Position numbers and translations under genes: made by a program
NCBI GenBank assembly: GCA_026315105.1
Contig: CM048744.1
Location: 977,126,721 to 977,190,720, forward strand
From: Locusta migratoria
Lineage: Eukaryota; Arthropoda; Insecta; Orthoptera; Acrididae
Direction: 5' to 3'
Length of the DNA: 64,000 nucleotides
Shown: positions 44,456 to 54,546 of the stretch, one piece after another
Position numbering within the stretch: position 1 is the stretch's first letter
Layout of the letters: each line of letters begins with the position of its first letter
The notes under the pieces: generated by a model
The model's database searches: none
What the model was told of the DNA's origin: nothing
What the model saw: the letters and a program-made list of their open reading frames with translations, nothing else

Positions 44456-44503
44456 AAATTTTAATTCAATGCTTCAGATCTATCAATAATGTCTGCGAAT
44501 ATG

Positions 44504-44705
44504 GTTGAGGGCAGCCTAACAGGAATATTTCTACGTAGGGTTGTCACTACAACGCTGTAAAATATACGCTAGCAAGAAATAAACTGGAATTAGCGACTAG
44601 AGCGAATGGCTACACGCGTATTCCTCGGTCACCAGCAATGCTTCGCGCTGTGGTGTAGCTCTGACACCGCGGCAACACGTGGCAAGGCCAGCGGGCAGGA
44701 GCGAG
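44504..44705. repeat. duplicated block, copy 2, part 3
   Basis: Matches 39935-40140 (GAGGGCAGCCTAACA, TTTCTACGTAGGG, AGAGCGAATGGCTACA, TGGTGTAGCTCTGACACC, GGGCAGGAGCG). Confidence 0.85.
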
Positions 44706-44709
44706 CGAT

Positions 44710-45494
44710 CGCAACACCCACCACCACCAGCAGCAGGGCCATGAAGTCACTTGGCGCGGTGGAGTCACTTGGCGAGCTGCCGGACACGAGACGCCTCTTG
44801 TGTACAACACACGACACCCAGGGAGACCAAACAAATACTGAGGAGTAACTGGAGGTAATGAGTTGTCAAATTAACATATCACTGCTAATCAAAATATCCA
44901 CGGGTGTACTTCCGGTCTACAGTGTCCAACGGGCACAATATTTCGGCGAATGGTCAAGAGAAGAGCTGATGGCACCCTGGATCATGGTGTATATCGGAAG
45001 CAAACGCACACTGATCTGTATTTACACGCAGACAGCTGTTACCACCCTTCATAGAGAAATGGGGTACTTATAACTCTGGTACATAGGGCGCGCACTATCT
45101 CCGACGCAGAGAGTCTACCCCAGGAATTGGAACACCTGAGAACTGTATTCCGAAAAAAAAGGGTACTCAGAGTGGCAGATTCAGCGGGCTCTCCGCCCAA
45201 CCACTACATCACAACATCATCTTTTCTTCTGCGCACCCTTTCGTGGTTTCTCATTGTACGTCACTTTGTCCATGCCTCCTTCATCCACACTTACTGGCAT
45301 ACTGTCTTCTATTTCTATTGTAAAATTATCTAAAAATCTTAACTGTTCATAAAATATATACTGTCTCCTGTACTTTATGCAGAATCTGATGTAACATTTT
45401 TGCTTGCTTCTTTCCAGTCTGTATGAATCACGTACACTTTTCAATTTCCGATGTTAATTAGTAGCTGTAAAAGAAACACAAAATGCTTAATCTA
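44710..45494. other. no recognised gene
   Basis: Short frames only. Nothing recognised. Confidence 0.4.
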
Positions 45495-45502
45495 TGTCCA
45501 GC

Positions 45503-45826
45503 CAGTGGCGGACTAAGGCTATCGGAGGCTCGGGCGGCGGCAAAACAAATTGAGGGCCCCGCACCCACTTGTAAATTCGTGTATTCCTATAAAACAGTAA
45601 TTTTTTGCGTTTTGGAGGCCCTCCCGTGACGAGAGGTACGGGTCAGTCTACATAAAGTAACTTTCGAGATTCGGAGGCCCCGCAACGGAAGGCGAAGGTA
45701 GCTCCGACTAAAAAAAGAAAAAACCTTTCCAGGTATTTGGAGCCCCTCCCTCCCCCCCGCCCCCAAGACGAGAGGCTCCGGGCGGACTGCCCCCCCCCCC
45801 CCCCGTCCCTCACTAGTCCGCCACTG
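45503..45826. mobile_element. hAT-type MITE
   Basis: The ends CAGTGGCGGACTA and its inverse TAGTCCGCCACTG match exactly. The flanks TGTCCAGC (45495-45502) and TGCCCAAC (45827-45834) agree at 6 of 8 bases, as for an aged hAT duplication. CAGTGGCGG is a common hAT end. The inside has repeated GGAGGC words and a poly-C run at about 45790-45804, with no coding sequence. Confidence 0.75.
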
Positions 45827-46194
45827 TGCCCAACATTACAATTTTCTCTGCCGTGGACATGATAGGGAAATTCGAAGAAAATTTCACTATCACGGACTGC
45901 CACGATTTCTCTTGGCTATCTCGTTGCTATAATCGCCGTGCTCGATATCCCATACAGCAGGCCACTTTCCAATATTTGCCACTGCCTGCAACAGCTCCCG
46001 CCTCACTGCGGAACAAAGCAGCCGCGACTCGATGGCACGCGCGCGTTGCCAGCGCCGCACTCGTGTCTCACGTTTGAACGCTACCATGAAGTTGCTAGCG
46101 TAGACACGAGTGTAGCCACTTGTGGTCGCCATTCGCGTCGATGCAGACTACCGAGACCCCAGCATTTGACAACGGCCGAACTGCAAGGAGTCAA

Positions 46195-46277
46195 GTTTAA
46201 CACTTTCGCTGTGGCTGACGCTATCCTCCATTGAGCGCGGACGCTTATAAGCGTCAACCGCAGCGAAAGTGTTAAAC
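46195..46277. repeat. short foldback hairpin
   Basis: 46195-46221 (GTTTAACACTTTCGCTGTGG...) is inverse to 46251-46277 with two mismatches and a 29-base loop. The arms encode nothing. It directly precedes the element at 46283. Confidence 0.8.
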
Positions 46278-46282
46278 ATTAC

Positions 46283-46717
46283 GGGCCTTATTACACTGGG
46301 CAGCCAGTACCTCCGCCACGACTCTATATGGCCACTGCGTGGTCAGTCTAAGTGTGCACTACCGATGAGGGAACATGAGGGGCAACGAGTATCCATATAC
46401 GCTCCTCCGCGTACTTTTCATTAAAAGTCGATGGAATATACACTATGCTATCGTCAAGGGAATCTAATAGGCCGCGGCGGAGTGTCCTAACGCATTGAGG
46501 CGCTATTCTCCGATGCGCGAGGCCGTTCCCCGTTGGGGTTCGAATCTAAGGATGTTTGTGTTGTCTTCAGTATAAGGAGTATAAGGTAGTTCATAAGTAG
46601 TTTGTAAGTTTAGGGACTGATGACTCCGCATTTTTTTTTTTTTTTTTTTTTTCCACCGGTGACGCCGGCGGTGGTGTGGCTGTCTGCGCCGCCTGGCGGC
46701 TTAGTGTAATAAGGGCC
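46283..46717. mobile_element. MITE with CCTTATTACAC ends, contains a SINE
   Basis: GGGCCTTATTACACT at the left and the inverse of GGCCCTTATTACACT at the right form the terminal repeat, followed inside by GGCAGCC and GGCGGC-type words. A family A SINE remnant and a T-run occupy the middle. Target duplication not clear; Harbinger-type ends are possible. Confidence 0.6.
46469..46652 (+). mobile_element. SINE family A copy 7, degenerate
   Basis: Head GGCCGCGGCGGAGTGTCC is diverged and the B-box reads GGGTTCGAATCTAAGG. The body GTAGTTCATAAGTAGTTTGTAAGTTTAGGGACTGATGAC is preserved. A run of T follows at 46630-46651. Confidence 0.7.
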
Positions 46718-46729
46718 TGACAGTTGGAG

Positions 46730-48700
46730 TGTGTGGCAGAGCGGGTAGAACTGGCTAACTAAGGCAGTGGCATGAACGAAACGCTTATTACTGAAGCTCG
46801 TGCAACTAATGTAACAGTGCATCATATTGTTCAGCCACGCCACACTATCGTGTACCTTTACAGTCTGTGAAATGTGTGTTTCTGTTAAAGTATTCGCTAA
46901 CGTGTGTCGTGTCGTCGAGAGAATCAATCGCGCCGCGACGGTAACGGTTTTATATTGGACTGGACCTAAATCAAGAGTATCTGACTAACGTGGAATTTTG
47001 ATCTCGTAAAATACAGACTTTCGTCGCTACCGTGACATCAATATTATCGGCAACCGCGCCGCAATCGGACATGTGGAACTGTCAACAATTACTGTAATTA
47101 ATGTTGGGCTGCCATCGCACGTGAACGGCATATTGGATCAGCATAGAGTGTAATACATAAGTAATACCTTAATATCTTATTAATTCTGGAATTGGACAGT
47201 CCATCATTCACATTGTTTACTATTGATTTAGAAGAGTGTGTGAACCTTCAACCTAACTGGGATTATCTTTGTTTTGCTACAGTGCAACCGAATCTTATTG
47301 CATTATTTCAACACACTCGTTCGAAGTTGAATTAACTCGTATTAATGAATGACAATCCATATCGACGATATCGCATCAGGGTGAAGTGCGTAGTTTCGAA
47401 GTGGAGTGTATTAACTGCTCAGGGGAATAATCATGGGCAGACAAACGGTCAAATCCAACTAAATACCCGTCCACAATTAGCTAACGATCGTAATCAAAAG
47501 AACATTTCATAAATTTATATGCTTTATACCCCGAGAGCGTTACAAAACGTACAGCAGTACGGATAGCTTCGAAATTATCGAATTTCGAGCAATAACGACG
47601 TAGCGTGGACATTACGAACTCCCAGATACCAACAACAGACCTGACGTGTCAATTACAAAGTAGCAAAATTAAATAAATTTAGGACGGTTTATTAATTTTC
47701 ACCAACCAAGGAGCATGACAAAATGACTGCTTACTTAGAGGACAATCGAATGGACAGAGTAATTTCTACATTACCCGTTTGGATAATCTAGAAATTGCTC
47801 AAAATGGAGAATTTCGTCTAGCAGTTCGTAGCCGTTAAATTGAAAAGCAAGCGGAAGCCACGCTGTGGTGGAGGCATACTAGCTTAGTTCCGCGCTCCAA
47901 ACAGGTGTCCCAACCTGAGTGTCCGAGAGTGCCGCATGCAAGGTTGGCTACAGGGACTACTTTTGAACAGCGGAAGCACACTGCGGTGCCGTGCTCGGCG
48001 AACAGACACGCACAGCCATTCGGTTGCAGAGCTCTGAAGTATCCACCTCGCGGACAGTCTAGGGAGGAAGTTACCGCCGTATTAGTAAAGTAAGACTCTG
48101 AGGACCATCCACGTCTGTTACAATGATGGGCGAGTGGAAGCATCCGGTACACTAACCATTCAGTTTATAATGCAGTAAACTTGGCCGTTTGGCCCCTGCT
48201 CTGGTTATAGTAATACGACTTCACGGCTAGCGACATTCTCTCCGGTCCAACCACTCTCCGCTGTCTCTAGGGACTGCAAATGTATCTGCATAAAATGTGG
48301 TTATTTCTTGACTATTGTTAGTAATTCCTTGACCTACAGCAAAGTGGTTTCGTGGCAAAATAGTCGTATTTGTGAAATAATATTAAACATGCAACAGGGC
48401 TACCTCACATTCGTCATATCTTTATAAAACATATTTCACCACAATTCTGCCTATTTGTTCTGTAACTTTCCAACTGACCTCTTTTCAATTGATGAATCTT
48501 CAATACGGCTAGGAAACAGCTGCAAAGAGAAGAAGTCGGACGCCTTTACGGTCCAAGGACAGCAGATCAGCAGGTAAGTGTAACTTCCTGTCTGAGAGGA
48601 AATACGATAGGCAGCAACCCTTTTTGATTAATCTTCTTTAGAAAAACTTCACCAGTTACAAAGTTACGATAATCCAGAACTTCTAAGGCGACAAAAGTAA
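46730..48700. other. no recognised gene
   Basis: About 2 kb with short frames only and no domain or repeat boundary recognised. It may include unique intron or intergenic sequence. Confidence 0.4.
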
Positions 48701-48795
48701 CGCGGAATGGCCGTGCGGTCTAAGGCGTCATTCTACAGCCATGGCGGCCTTTGCCGCCAGAGGTTCGAGTCCGCCAAAACCGAAAACAACGAGAA
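48701..48795 (+). mobile_element. SINE family C-like head fragment
   Basis: GCCGTGCGGTCTAAGGCGTC and AGAGGTTCGAGTCCGCC are the A- and B-box regions of a tRNA-like head like that at 9870-9950. The usual body and dinucleotide array are missing. Confidence 0.6.
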
Positions 48796-48799
48796 ATAC

Positions 48800-49610
48800 T
48801 ACCTGGAAAGTATGCGGAAGTCGCGTGAATCAATGCGGAAAAAAAAAAAAGATTACACTAAAGACAAACTAGTGGAAATTGCATCACGTCAATCTTCCCG
48901 TTCACACCTCAGACTATTCGAGATCTTTTTTCTCCAAATAACTGAACCGTTTTGTTGCCTTAGCCAGACAACGCCCCCTGTGGCATTTTCCATTCCGGGA
49001 GATTGAGAAAACCACGAACAGACAGTTTTGGCATCATTGCTGAGACAAAAACAGAATCGCTGACCACAAGGAGACGTGCGTTAGAGAAGTGCTTCCAACA
49101 TTGGAAAAAGCTCTGGCACAAGTGTATATGTGAGGGGAATTAGTTTGAAGGCGACAAAGTTGCTAAATATTCTTACAGAAAAAAAAAAAAACCTTGTTGA
49201 AGACCCTTGGTATAGGGAACTGGCCTGGGTAACTCAGCGAGAGATTACACCAGCTGGGCGGCGGAGGCATCACAAGGCGCTGGGAGCGCCCGCCTGGAAT
49301 GCGCATCTCCAGCCCCGGCAGGAAATTGCATCCAACGAGCGGCTCTCTCTACAAACGGCGCGGTAACCGCTTCTTGACAGGAAGGGCCGCTGCCGGCTCT
49401 TCACAATACATTCTGGGTGCGATTCAAATTAAAGTGGAAGTGTGAAATAACGTCTGATTTATAAAAGTTATGCTTATCAACAAATATATGCAACTGCTAA
49501 TAATATTAATAAAAATTACCTGACGAAACAAAAGACTGTTTGTGGAATTTCGTGTAGTACATAATTACGTACAGTTTAGGGCGAAAACTAAATAATATGT
49601 AAGCTTTCGC
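48800..49610. other. no recognised gene
   Basis: Short A-runs at about 48838-48850 and 49180-49192. Nothing recognised. Confidence 0.4.
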
Positions 49611-49627
49611 TGATCTCCGTTTCAGAG

Positions 49628-49802
49628 AAATGTTCAAATGTTTGTACAGCTTATGGGACTTAACTACGGGGTCATCAGTCCCTAAGCTTACAAACTACTT
49701 ATGAACTACTTAGGAACTAGGACGGCACAAATATCCATGCCCGAGGGGGGATTCGAACCCCCGACTGTAGTGGCCGTGCAGACCGTGACTGGAGCGCCTC
49801 AG
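49628..49802 (-). mobile_element. SINE family A copy 8, 14-bp TSD
   Basis: TCTCCGTTTCAGAG flanks it perfectly (49614-49627 and 49803-49816). The head is truncated by about 25 bases at the 5' end. Confidence 0.95.
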
Positions 49803-49816
49803 TCTCCGTTTCAGAG

Positions 49817-50680
49817 GGCAAAGGTAGCTGGTCACTGGTGTAAAGAAAAGATTAAATTTAACCCAGATAGAGCGGAATTATTTTTGCTTTAAATTTTTTT
49901 CAGAAGCTACTAATTTCCTTCATATGACTGCACAATATATACGTGATTTTTTCCACAATCACGCGATAATTTTTTTAATAATGTCCTCTCTGGAAGGACG
50001 TAAAACCGAATGTTTTACAATTTTAATCTGAACAAACTTTATTATTAAAACATCATTTAAGATGAAATGCTTACACATAAATGCCGCAAGCATTAAAGAA
50101 TGTTCATGAGATACAAACCCAACTATGACGAAGTCTTCAATATTAACGTCAACTTCGCAGTCGTATCCAAGCTGTCAACAATACAAGCTAAAATTGGTCT
50201 GCAATGGAAGCAGGCTATTTAAAGAAATACAATATGATACCGTGCACAAATTTTTAAATAAAAAAAGTTCCGTCTGCACCCTTCTGGAAGGACGTCAACC
50301 TTACCTGGGTTAAGCGTTATTATAAATACAATACTGTACTCACAAAAAATTTTAATGTTCCAACTGTTTTTCGTCTTCATTAATCTAACCTTGAAGTCCT
50401 TTTAGAACACACACTATGGCGTACTATCATTGCCCAAATCATGAAATGCGCGTGTACATGGTCTCAGCTGAGCAATAGCCGGAGGCTTTTGAGAATAAAG
50501 GGTCCTAGACTCTCCATGGTACCTTCTTCCGTTAAAATCGCTACGAATTGGAAAATGCGATTCACAGATTAAGCTTTTGTTGTTGTTTATGGACTAGACA
50601 TGGCGTTACTATCAAAATTTGGTAATAATTTAACGAAACTTCCTACTGTTCCACGTCGAGCTATTGCTTCTTTTCCTATA
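49817..50680. other. no recognised gene
   Basis: AT-rich without recognised features. Confidence 0.4.
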
Positions 50681-50682
50681 TA

Positions 50683-51559
50683 CAGGGTGTTACAAAAAGA
50701 TACGAAAAAACTTTCAGAAAAATTCCTCATACACAAAGAAAGAAAATATGTTATGTGGACATGTGTCCATGTTAGAGCTCATTTTATTACTTCTCTTCAA
50801 ATCACATTAATCATGGAATGGAAACACACAGCAACAGAACGTACCAGCGTGACTTCAAACACTTTGTTACAGGAAATGTTCAAAATGTCCTCCGCTAGCG
50901 AGGATACATGCATCCACCCTCCGTCGCATGGGATCCCTGATGCGCTGATGCAGCCCTGGAGAATGGCGTATTGTATCACAACCGTCCACAATACCAGCAC
51001 GAAGAGTCTCTACATTTGGTACCGGGGTTCCGTAGCAAGAGCTTTCAAATGCCCCCATAAATGAAAGTCAAAGAGGGTTAACGTCAAAAGAGCGCGGAGT
51101 CCATGGAATTGGTCCGCCTCTACCAATCCATCGGTCACCGAATCTGTTGTTGAGAAGCGTACGAACACGTCGACTGAAATGTGCAGGCGCTCCATCGTGC
51201 ATGAACCGCATGTTGTAGCAGCACAGGTAGAGTATCCCGTATGAAATCATAACGTGCTCCAGTGAGCGTAGGTGGAAGAACATGAGGCCCAATCAAGACA
51301 TCACCAACAATTTCTGCCCAAACGTTCACAGAAAATCTGCGTTGATGATCGAGGAGGTACAGTACATACTAAAGAAACATTTGGGTATTTTGACAATTGT
51401 CTGCACTAATTGTTTAAATTTACATTTAAAGAGAAGTAATAAAGTGAGCTCTAACATGGAAATTAAGAGTTTCCGGACACATGTCCACATAACATTTTCT
51501 TTCTTGGTGTGTGAGGAATGTTTCCTGAAAGTTTGGCCGTACCTTTTTGTAACACCCTG
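50683..51559 (-). mobile_element. mariner-like deletion derivative, TA-flanked
   Basis: The ends CAGGGTGTTACAAAAAG and its inverse match, flanked by TA (50681-50682 and 51560-51561). Inverted similarity extends more than 100 bases inward (both sides share CTTTCAG, CATTCCTCA, GTTATGTGGACATGTGTCC), so the TIRs are long. The minus strand carries a broken DDE piece: RFMHDGAPAHFSRRVRTLLN, RWIGRGGPIPWTPRSFDVNP, then WGHLKAL. These cover the second and third acidic regions of a mariner-type DDE domain, with D(F)DVNP where SPDLNP is usual. The N-terminal part is missing and the frame is broken. Confidence 0.9.
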
Positions 51560-51765
51560 TATATTTGGCGTCTGTTATTGCGGACACGTCCATTTTTCAT
51601 TGAGTGTGGATGCACATTAGGCGCGGACTCTTACGGGAATCAACTAAATGCTGCGAGTAGCGAGTAATAATGGGCAGGGGCTCTATGTTAGTAGTGTGTG
51701 GATAAAAGTCGAGAATTTGCGCCTGGGGGCATGCGAGTAGAGGCAGGCTGTGGTTATAGCTGTGT

Positions 51766-51850
51766 CCCCTGTAGCGCAGTGGTCAAAGGCTGCTGCCTAT
51801 AAAGCTGGAGGAATCGGGTTTGGGCACAAATTTTCAAATTACCCCCTCCA
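51766..51850 (+). mobile_element. tRNA-like SINE fragment
   Basis: CTGTAGCGCAGTGGTCAAAG resembles a tRNA A-box and D arm. About 35 bases later GAATCGGGTTTGGGC resembles a damaged B-box. No flanking duplication found. Confidence 0.45.
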
Positions 51851-51854
51851 TTTA

Positions 51855-52260
51855 TTTCGATGCATTGCTTTTTCTCCCTAAACCTCGCAGATTTATCCAT
51901 AAACGTCACTTGGGTTAACATACTTTCCATTCAGAAAAAGGAATCACATTTCTCAATTCACAAGCAGAGGGATTTTCGATCAACGATAATATTACAATCA
52001 CTACGAACAACATACACACAGAGCAAGCTCGGAATGGCGTCACTTCGTTATTCAACCAGAGATATCACTGCGCGTGGGCGAAACTGTAGCAGTGCTATGG
52101 GGGAAAAACGAAACGGAACTTGCTTTCCGAACTACCCTCGTAGCAAAGCGCGGCAGATTTAAGTTCCCTATATTTACGATTACCGTAACTAATTTAGTTT
52201 TTTATTGGTGGGGCCAGAAGCATTTCTGACTTCGAAATACGACATTTTATATTAAATTAT
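51855..52260. other. no recognised gene
   Basis: One 100-codon frame without a recognised domain. Confidence 0.4.
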
Positions 52261-52263
52261 TCC

Positions 52264-52476
52264 AGGTAGCTGCAATTATTTTTTATTTTGCTTGTGTTTA
52301 CGTATTTGCACAACAAGCTTGTCTCAGCATATTGCCATTTTCAAGTGCGTCTGCAGTTGTTCATACATTGCTTATTATTTGCATCTTAAGAAATAAGAAG
52401 GTATAATTATATGCTGAAACAAGCTTGTTGTGCAAATTCGTAAAACACAAGCAAAATAAAATATACGCAGCTACTT
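52264..52476. repeat. foldback element 4 with hammerhead-like cores
   Basis: Arms 52264-52332 and 52405-52476 are inverse complements with few changes. On the minus strand at 52308-52348: helix I GCAC with GUGC, a diverged core (CUUGAAAAU), helix II GGCA-AUA-UGCU, GAGA and helix III ACAAG-CUUGU, then U. On the plus strand at 52377-52437: helix I AUUUGCAU with GUGCAAAU (8 pairs), core CUUAAGA, GAAA and the same helix III. Core residues are altered in both, so loss of activity is likely. Confidence 0.8.
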
Positions 52477-52495
52477 GAAAAAAATTAATATAAAA

Positions 52496-52677
52496 TGTTC
52501 AAATGTTTGTAGAACTTATGGGCCTTAACTACGGGGTCATCAGTCCCTAAGCTTACAAACTACTTATGAACTAGCTAATACTAAGGACGGCATAAATATC
52601 CATGCACGAGGGGGGATTCGAACACCCGACCGTAGTGGCCGTGCAACCGTGACTGGCGCGCCTCAGTCCCCACTGCC
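52496..52677 (-). mobile_element. SINE family A copy 9
   Basis: Minus-strand unit, complete at the tail side and ending within the head at about CTCAGTCCCCAC. Preceded by AAAATTAATATAAAA (52481-52495), which recurs only after SINE copy 10. Confidence 0.85.
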
Positions 52678-52682
52678 TGCCC

Positions 52683-53177
52683 CGAAAGTTGTTTGTGCAC
52701 ATACAGCTGTTTCTGGTTGCTCGAAACGAACACAGCATTACAGGTAAAATAAGTTGATACCTGCAGGAATATGGTTATAACGGTAATGGCCATGGTAGAG
52801 AAAAACCTGAATTTTGAGGGTGAAGATAACAAATAATTCGTTAGATATTAATGATATGCAGTCATCATACATCTGTTGTTAAAGTTAGTTAGAAATAATA
52901 AGGAAAATAAATAAAACGAGCAGCGAGATTTGATCTATGTACCTACTTGCGTGTGTACATGTACATGGGATACTCTGCAAATGACATTTAAGTGCCTGGC
53001 AGAGGGCTCATCGAACCACCATTATACTATTTATCTTCCATTCCATTCTCGAATAGCGCGGGGGAAGAACACCCTAATCTCTCCGTTCGAGCTCTGATTT
53101 CTCGTATTTTATTCTGATGATCATTTCTACCAACGTATGTGGGAGTCAATAATATATTTTCGCATTTGGAGGAGAAC
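52683..53177 (-). repeat. inverted duplicate of 63509-64000 (LINE 3' end plus flank)
   Basis: The reverse complement matches the window's right end almost base for base. 52962-53177 is the LINE 3' terminal part (ending in GGGATACTCTGCAAAT...AGGCACTT in reverse); 52683-52961 is the sequence that follows the LINE at 63724-64000. Differences are a few single bases. Confidence 0.92.
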
Positions 53178-53187
53178 GGGAGAACGA

Positions 53188-53385
53188 ATTGTTCAAATGT
53201 TTGTGAAGCTTAAGGGACGTAACTACGGGGTCATCAGTCCCTAAACTTACAAACTACTTATGAACTAGCTAAGAGTAAGGACGGCACAAATATCCATGCC
53301 CCAGGGGGAGATTCGAACCCCCGACCGTAGTGGCCGTGCAGACCGTGAATGCAGCGCCTCAGTCCCCTCGGCCACCGTGGCCGGC
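53188..53385 (-). mobile_element. SINE family A copy 10
   Basis: Full-length minus-strand unit. Followed at 53386-53400 by AAAATTAATATAAAA, identical to 52481-52495, so the pair of SINEs and everything between them is bracketed by one 15-bp repeat. Confidence 0.88.
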
Positions 53386-53464
53386 AAAATTAATATAAAA
53401 AGCATCTATTTTACGTACAACGAATTACATGTAAGAACATCAAGGGTTCCCAGGTTTAAGAGTT

Positions 53465-53800
53465 GGTGCCGTTCGTCCGCCAGGCACGTCGCGATCAGAA
53501 GCAAGGTGCCTCTTTCGTTTGCCAGTGTCGCGGCAGATGCGGACGGACCAGTAGGGGAGGCCCGCATGGCGCCGCCAGGTGCGGACGCCGCGCATGCCGT
53601 CGGTTCCGCCCGCATCCACTCGTCAAGTGGGGAGCCGCGCACAAAAACCAGACAGCCACACTTCAGAGCCTCCAGTGCCAGGCGCGGGGCACACAAAGGA
53701 GGAGCAGGTGACGGGGGGAGGAAAAACCAGCCAATGGCGTGTCTGCAACTGCCAGCTGAAACCACCGGCACCGGCCGCAGCTTCCGCCCGCTCGTTCAAC
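53465..53800. promoter_or_regulatory. GC/CpG-rich segment
   Basis: Markedly GC-rich against the surroundings, with frames open on both strands by composition. The longest (53296-53856) begins inside the SINE and has no recognised domain. A promoter, 5' UTR or first exon is possible but not shown. Confidence 0.3.
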
Positions 53801-54056
53801 TGCATAAGCCAGGCGGAAAGGGGCTTTCCTATCTCTTTGTGTCACCCAATCTATAATGTAGCTGAACAAGTGCACACTGGACGAAAAGTCACTCCTAAAA
53901 CACACCACATACCATGAAACATGTCCTCACCATAGATATTGGTCTCTATTTGGTGAGGTCCACCACTCCCTTAAGATAAGTCCTGTACAGCTGAAATGAC
54001 TTACTGATAATATGTCGTAAAGTTCCCAAATTTTAGGAAAGCTGATTGCTACAAGT

Positions 54057-54258
54057 TCAAAACGTTCAAATGTTTGTTAAGCGTAAGGGACTTAACTGCA
54101 GGGTCATCAGTCCCTAAACTTACAAACTACTTATAAACTACCTGATAATAAAGACGACACAAACATCCATGCCCGAGGGGGAATTCGAACCCCCGACCGT
54201 AGCGGCCACGCAGACCGTGACTGACGCGCCGCAGATCGCTCGGCCACTGCGGCCGGCC
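54057..54258 (-). mobile_element. SINE family A copy 11, full length, 12-bp TSD
   Basis: ATTGCTACAAGT flanks it perfectly (54045-54056 and 54259-54270). Complete head and tail. Confidence 0.95.
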
Positions 54259-54546
54259 ATTGCTACAAGTCTCCCGTTCCAAATTGTTACAAAATATTTC
54301 TCATTTGACTAATACTTCCAAAGCTAACGTTGCATTTTGTGTGTTATGCATCGAAAAAAACTTTATGATATAAAAAGCAGCCAATAAGTCAAAAATGTAT
54401 ATCAATTTATTTCCATAAATTCCGTGGCAGTAAACAAAGAAGACTGGGAGTCGTACGGGTACGTACTGCATCGAAAAGGCCAGATTATCAGAAAGGTCGT
54501 GGAAGAACACATCGGAGTCAAAATACCAAGGAGAAGATCACGACTG

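Larger units (their letters stand above)
43779..44491. mobile_element. palindromic element with two tRNA-Thr-like sequences, 12-bp TSD
   Basis: TCTGCGAATATG at 43767-43778 is repeated at 44492-44503. Inside, 43833-44134 and 44192-44493 are near-perfect inverse complements of 302 bases each around a 57-base loop. The loop and the outer left 54 bases are inverse copies of the same segment, so the structure is an inverted arrangement of a longer unit that contains one tRNA-like sequence. The insert is absent from copy 1 of the surrounding duplicated block. Confidence 0.88.

Noticed and set aside
53296..53856. 186-codon frame in the GC-rich region
   Set aside because: It starts inside a SINE and shows no recognised domain; overlapping frames on the other strand are as long.
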